Assembly (NCBI RefSeq): GCF_000321225.1
Contig: NW_004451865.1
Coordinates: 231,246-295,245, forward strand
Reading direction: 5' to 3'
Origin: Odobenus rosmarus divergens
Lineage: Eukaryota > Chordata > Mammalia > Carnivora > Odobenidae
DNA: 64,000 nucleotides
Below are positions 60,934 through 64,000 of this stretch, in pieces. The notes beneath the pieces were generated by a model. It was not told the origin of the DNA. It searched no databases and saw only the letters and a program-made list of their open reading frames with translations. How positions within the stretch are numbered: position 1 is the stretch's first letter; each line of letters opens with the position of its first letter. A program made the translations under genes and the position numbers.

Positions 60934-60960
60934 ATGAAAGGGCTTAGCTGCTGGGCGTAA
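60934..60960 (+). other. possible 8-codon uORF
   Basis: ATG at 60934, eight sense-or-start codons (MKGLSCWA), stop TAA at 60958-60960, 149 bases before the main ATG and in a different frame. The context has G at -3 and A at +4, so it is moderate. It matters only if transcription starts upstream of 60934. Confidence 0.45.
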
Positions 60961-61109
60961 AAGAAAGGAGTTTGCCGGCGAGCGCAAGAAAAGGGCGCGC
61001 GCACGCGGCTCCAAGCGCGGGCGGCCACTCTCGGCTGCAAGTTTGTGCCGGGCCGCCAGCGCGCGCCGGCTGCGGAGCGCCGGGCAGAGCGAGAGGCCGC
61101 AAGAGCGCG

Positions 61110-61354
61110 ATGGGCGCACCGAGGCTCTGCGCGCCGTCGGTGGCACTGGGACTGCTGCTGGGTGCGGTGCTGGGACGCCTGGGCCCGGCCGAGGGCAGCG
61201 GTCGCGGCGGCCCGGGGGCGCTGGGGCAGCCTTCCGGGGTCGCCGCCGAGCGCCTGTGTCCCGCTCCCTGCCGCTGCCTCGGGGACCTCCTGGACTGCAG
61301 CCGCCAGCGGCTGGCGCGCCTTCCCGAGTCGCTCCCGCCCTGGGTCGCTCGCCT
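61110..61354 (+). CDS. LRIG3: LRIG3 exon 1 (leucine-rich repeats and Ig-like domains protein 3), N-terminal part
   Basis: LRIG3 is a single-pass membrane glycoprotein with extracellular leucine-rich repeats and Ig domains, linked to modulation of growth-factor receptor signalling and to inner-ear development (family knowledge). This exon encodes 81 full codons plus two bases of the next. Residues about 10-23 (SVALGLLLGAVLG) form the hydrophobic core of a signal peptide. A Gly-rich linker follows, then an LRRNT cap with the spacing C50-x3-C54-x-C56-x6-C63. The stretches LGQPSGVAAER and CRCLGDLLDCSR match LRIG3 as I remember it and separate it from LRIG1 and LRIG2. The start is supported by a strong Kozak context (GCGATGG), an in-frame TAG at 60945-60947, and no ATG between them. 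The exon ends CT|GTAAGT, splitting a Leu codon in phase 2. The remaining exons are beyond the window. Confidence 0.95.
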
Positions 61355-61360
61355 GTAAGT
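61355..61360 (+). other. splice donor of LRIG3 exon 1
   Basis: GTAAGT, a perfect consensus donor immediately after ...GCTCGCCT. The translated frame reads only one more codon-completing base before diverging from the family, consistent with the exon ending here. Confidence 0.92.
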
Positions 61361-64000
61361 ATTCTCCTTGAGGACAGAGGGGGGAGCCGCTCGAGATTCG
61401 CGAGGGGCCGGGGCGCTGGGCGCGCGGTTGCCTTTTCTGGGGCAGTTACTCCTGACCCAGGCCTCAAACGGCGCTCGGTGGAGATGGAAAAGGAGCCGTC
61501 GAGGCCTCAGTCGCCCTACCCTAGTGCCTAGCGGGCCGCGCAGTGGGCCCTGGGCTTGCCCCTCGCTGGCCGCAGGTGGGCGAGGGAAGGGAGCCACTGA
61601 CAACTCGGAGGAGTAGAGTCAACGTCCTGAGCCCAGAGCCTGCCAAGCGGATTCAAATGCGCGCCCCTGCGAGGGCGGGACAGGAGAGGTGGCAATCTGC
61701 GAGTTACAAGAGTTCGCAGTTCTCCCAGAGTGTTAAGGTCCTGTGGCTCAACTACAGTTTCTAACTGGTTCAGGCCCCCTTTCCTGTTCCCAACCAGTAA
61801 TTGAATGAGCTCCTTTCCTTTGAGAAGGCTCCTCAACAAAGGTCCGTCAGTGTCCAAGCTATAGTAGACATCGTTTTGTTCTCTCCCTTGTGCTTAATGT
61901 CGCTATAGGAAGTTCCGTAAAGCCTCAACCAAGTTGTAACACATCCTCATTCCAGTAAGAAGTTGGCGAAATTAATCAGTAGATGTGGAAGGAAAGGAGC
62001 TAGAGGTTTCAGAACGAAGGGCGTGATTTTTGTAGCTTCTCAGCAAACAGTTTAGGAGGACTGGGCGCTGTTATGCAAGTTTTTGGACGCTAGCTGTGAA
62101 GTCTGAAAACCTGAATCACTGCCAGCTGCGTGGAAGAACAAGGAAGAAAATGTAGTTAGAAAGGCTGATTCTTTCCAAACGTCGTCTCCTTATTCTCTCC
62201 CAGCCCTAGTTTTGTTAAAATTGGCGGACTTTTGTAAAATGTAAACAATTACAACTTGTGTTTCTTTAAAAAAAAGTTATCTTGTCTAAAAGAAATTAAA
62301 GTGAAGTCTATCCTTAACCCTTAGATTTGGGCCTAGCAGAATTGCAATGGAAATTCTACATTCTTAAAACAATTCTACTAGACTATCCTAACATCCTGCT
62401 AATAGTAGTAGGAAGTTTGGTTCCATAGTTAAAGAAATTGTGTTTTTAAATCATTGTGCTAATCAAAATCTTTGTGAATTATGGGATGGTTAGCCATCAA
62501 AATCATATTCTTTGTGTTAATAAACCTTAGTTTAATAAAAAAAGTGGAATTAGAGTTTTAGATTTTCTAATCTCTTATCATGGGATGTCTTGTTTAGTAG
62601 TTTTTTGGTTTTGTTTTATAATTGAAGGAGATAAGGGCTTTAACCTGAAGCAGGAAGACTTTCAATTAGTTGTGGCTAATTCTGTTCAATTGCCTCTGGT
62701 GGAGGTCATGCTGCCTTATTCATGAAATGTGAATGGCTCTATTGACAACATATGGAACTGAACATTTGAATGACTGGAGGTGAACATGTGTGAATAATAG
62801 AGAGATGAGAAAAAGAAAATGAATAGCTCTTCCTGGGGTGTGTTTAGAAATGCTTGAATGATTCACCAAATTTAGCTTATATTAGTAGTTTCTCATTGTC
62901 AAGTAGCCTATTAGGTCATGCCAGTGTACAATATATATTTTTTGTGTGAATTTGGATGTCTTTAAAAAAATAACTATTGGTATTGATTAAAAGTTAAGTT
63001 AAACCGAAAGGGTTTTGATACCTATTTAAATATTGCCTTAAAAGTAGCTGACCTAATTAGGATTTTGTTTTGCAGATAATTTGGTGGCACACTAAAAACA
63101 AATTACAGTTTATTTGGTTAGCACAATCTTTAATTACATTTCCGCCAGCAGTAAATTGTCTCAATACAAGTCGACATTCCTTAAATATATGTGAAAATAA
63201 GTTCCACTTGTATAAATAAGCACTAGGTCTGTTGTCAGAAGCCCCACTGTGATCACTCATTGGACAGCTCTGTCATTCTTGTACTTGTGTGACTTTTAAC
63301 CAACTTTGTAGTTGTCACCAAACCATGTGATCTAAATTCTTTATTGTAAATGTTTCTTTTGTTTGTGCCTAAAGCTCTAGAGGTCTCCTCTCTCCACCTT
63401 TGAAAGCAGAAAAACACGTGGAATTGGGCTTTAATTCTCTGTTACTCGGTGTTTGGAACAAGAGGCATAAGATAGCTGTTTCTTAAATTTTACATAATTA
63501 TAAAAGTTTAGGTAGACTCTTTCAGAGTTCAGAAATAAGTAGAAAAATACATATTCTTTCCCATATCCTAACTTTTTCTTGGGTAATTAAGATAGTAAAC
63601 GTTTGCCTTAGGGCTAATTTATGAGAGCACCATTCAAGAAAACTATCTTTTGTGTCATTTGTTGAATTTGCAAATTAAAAAAAAAAAATTCCCTACGTGT
63701 GTATTTTTTTCACTTTTAGTTGTAATTTATTGCCTTAATCTCATGTGTGAAAAATTGAATAGTTTGAGCTGTAAAATAATAATGTTCTCTTTTCAAAAAG
63801 TGACTTGTAATACTTTGATGAAAGTGGCTTTTAAAACAGTAACTATTTGAAGCTTTGCTTACAACTGCCGTTAAAGGCAGACTTGAGTTTACATCTAGAG
63901 TTTGTGCTTACAAAGAGTTCTGAACCCAAAGAGGAGTTGCTTGTTGGAATATGTTACTTAGCCAAAAGAGGGAAAAGTTGCTCAATTGCCAGTGAGAGCT
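61355..64000 (+). other. LRIG3 intron 1, 5' part (continues beyond window)
   Basis: The first 250 bases remain CpG-rich, then the sequence becomes AT-rich. I see no SINE, LINE or MIR in these 2.6 kb, unlike the upstream desert. A repeat-free first intron beside a CpG promoter often carries regulatory elements. Candidate unique-looking blocks are 62.68-62.76 and 63.06-63.26 kb, but I cannot assign function. No alternative exon is evident. Confidence 0.8.

Larger units (their letters stand above)
60660..61600 (+). promoter_or_regulatory. CpG island promoter of LRIG3
   Basis: An abrupt change from AT-rich desert to GC-rich, CpG-dense sequence spanning the 5'UTR, exon 1 and the first 250 bases of intron 1. 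No convincing TATA box is placed relative to the exon, as is usual for CpG-island genes. An E-box and a CCAAT box lie at its upstream edge. CpG-island promoters are often bidirectional, so a divergent noncoding transcript is possible, but nothing in the sequence proves one. Confidence 0.9.

Noticed and set aside
60972..61109. N-terminal extension of LRIG3 from 60972
   Set aside because: It would start at TTG, not ATG. The first in-frame ATG after the upstream TAG (60945-60947) is 61110, with a strong Kozak context followed directly by a signal peptide.
60718..61467. 249-codon open frame on the - strand over the CpG island (and a 219-codon one at 60944-61603)
   Set aside because: GC-rich sequence lacks stop codons by composition. 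The translations are low-complexity Pro/Arg/Ala/Ser with no domain, and the real coding frame is LRIG3 on the + strand.
61043..61531. 162- and 108-codon + strand frames overlapping LRIG3 exon 1
   Set aside because: Alternative frames of the same GC-rich exon, running through the splice donor into the intron with no family resemblance.
1..64000. CRISPR array, operon, phage or bacterial mobile system
   Set aside because: No regularly spaced repeats, no long prokaryotic-style ORFs, and abundant mammalian SINE/LINE/MIR content show that this is vertebrate nuclear DNA.

Overview
This is a window of mammalian nuclear DNA. It is AT-rich and intron/desert-like, and packed with interspersed repeats. 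Eleven tRNA-derived SINEs carry the head 'GGGCGCCTGGGTGGCTCAG' or a close variant, which marks the order Carnivora. Their body (copies at 8.1, 24.6 and 39.9 kb, with 'GACTCCCTGCTGGGCAGGGAG' style blocks and CT-rich tails) looks more like bears, seals or mustelids than dog or cat. That finer placement is inference from remembered SINE consensuses.

The only protein-coding gene I can support is at the right end, on the + strand. It is exon 1 of LRIG3 (leucine-rich repeats and immunoglobulin-like domains 3), with its CpG-island promoter (about 60.66-61.60 kb), start codon at 61110, signal peptide, LRRNT cysteine cluster, and a splice donor at 61354/61355. The last 2.6 kb is the start of intron 1; the rest of the gene lies beyond the window. 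The promoter has a CACGTG E-box and an NF-Y-type CCAAT box, and there is a possible 8-codon uORF.

The 60 kb to the left is upstream gene desert. I found no exon, tRNA, rRNA, CRISPR array or bacterial-type feature in it. It can be read as layers of transposition. The oldest layer is L2 LINEs and MIR SINEs, including an L2 at 38-39.6 kb that still shows reverse-transcriptase motifs. Next come MaLR LTR, hAT (MER5A-like and a second TIR element) and L1M fragments. There is a nearly full-length but dead L1 at 26.1-33.4 kb (5'UTR, ORF1, ORF2 with FADD, 3'UTR). The youngest layer is the carnivore SINEs, several of which sit inside the older elements with readable target-site duplications.

Items that the repeat annotation does not explain: an exact 49-bp direct repeat inside the old L1 5'UTR; a perfect 22-bp palindrome at 16270; a diverged 73-bp repeat pair at 23.4 and 25.1 kb; a run of 20 G at 18341; and a homeodomain-site-rich, repeat-free block at 57.9-58.15 kb that could be an enhancer. 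I saw no evidence of a new multi-gene system. All repeat family names are by-eye matches to remembered consensuses and their boundaries are approximate.
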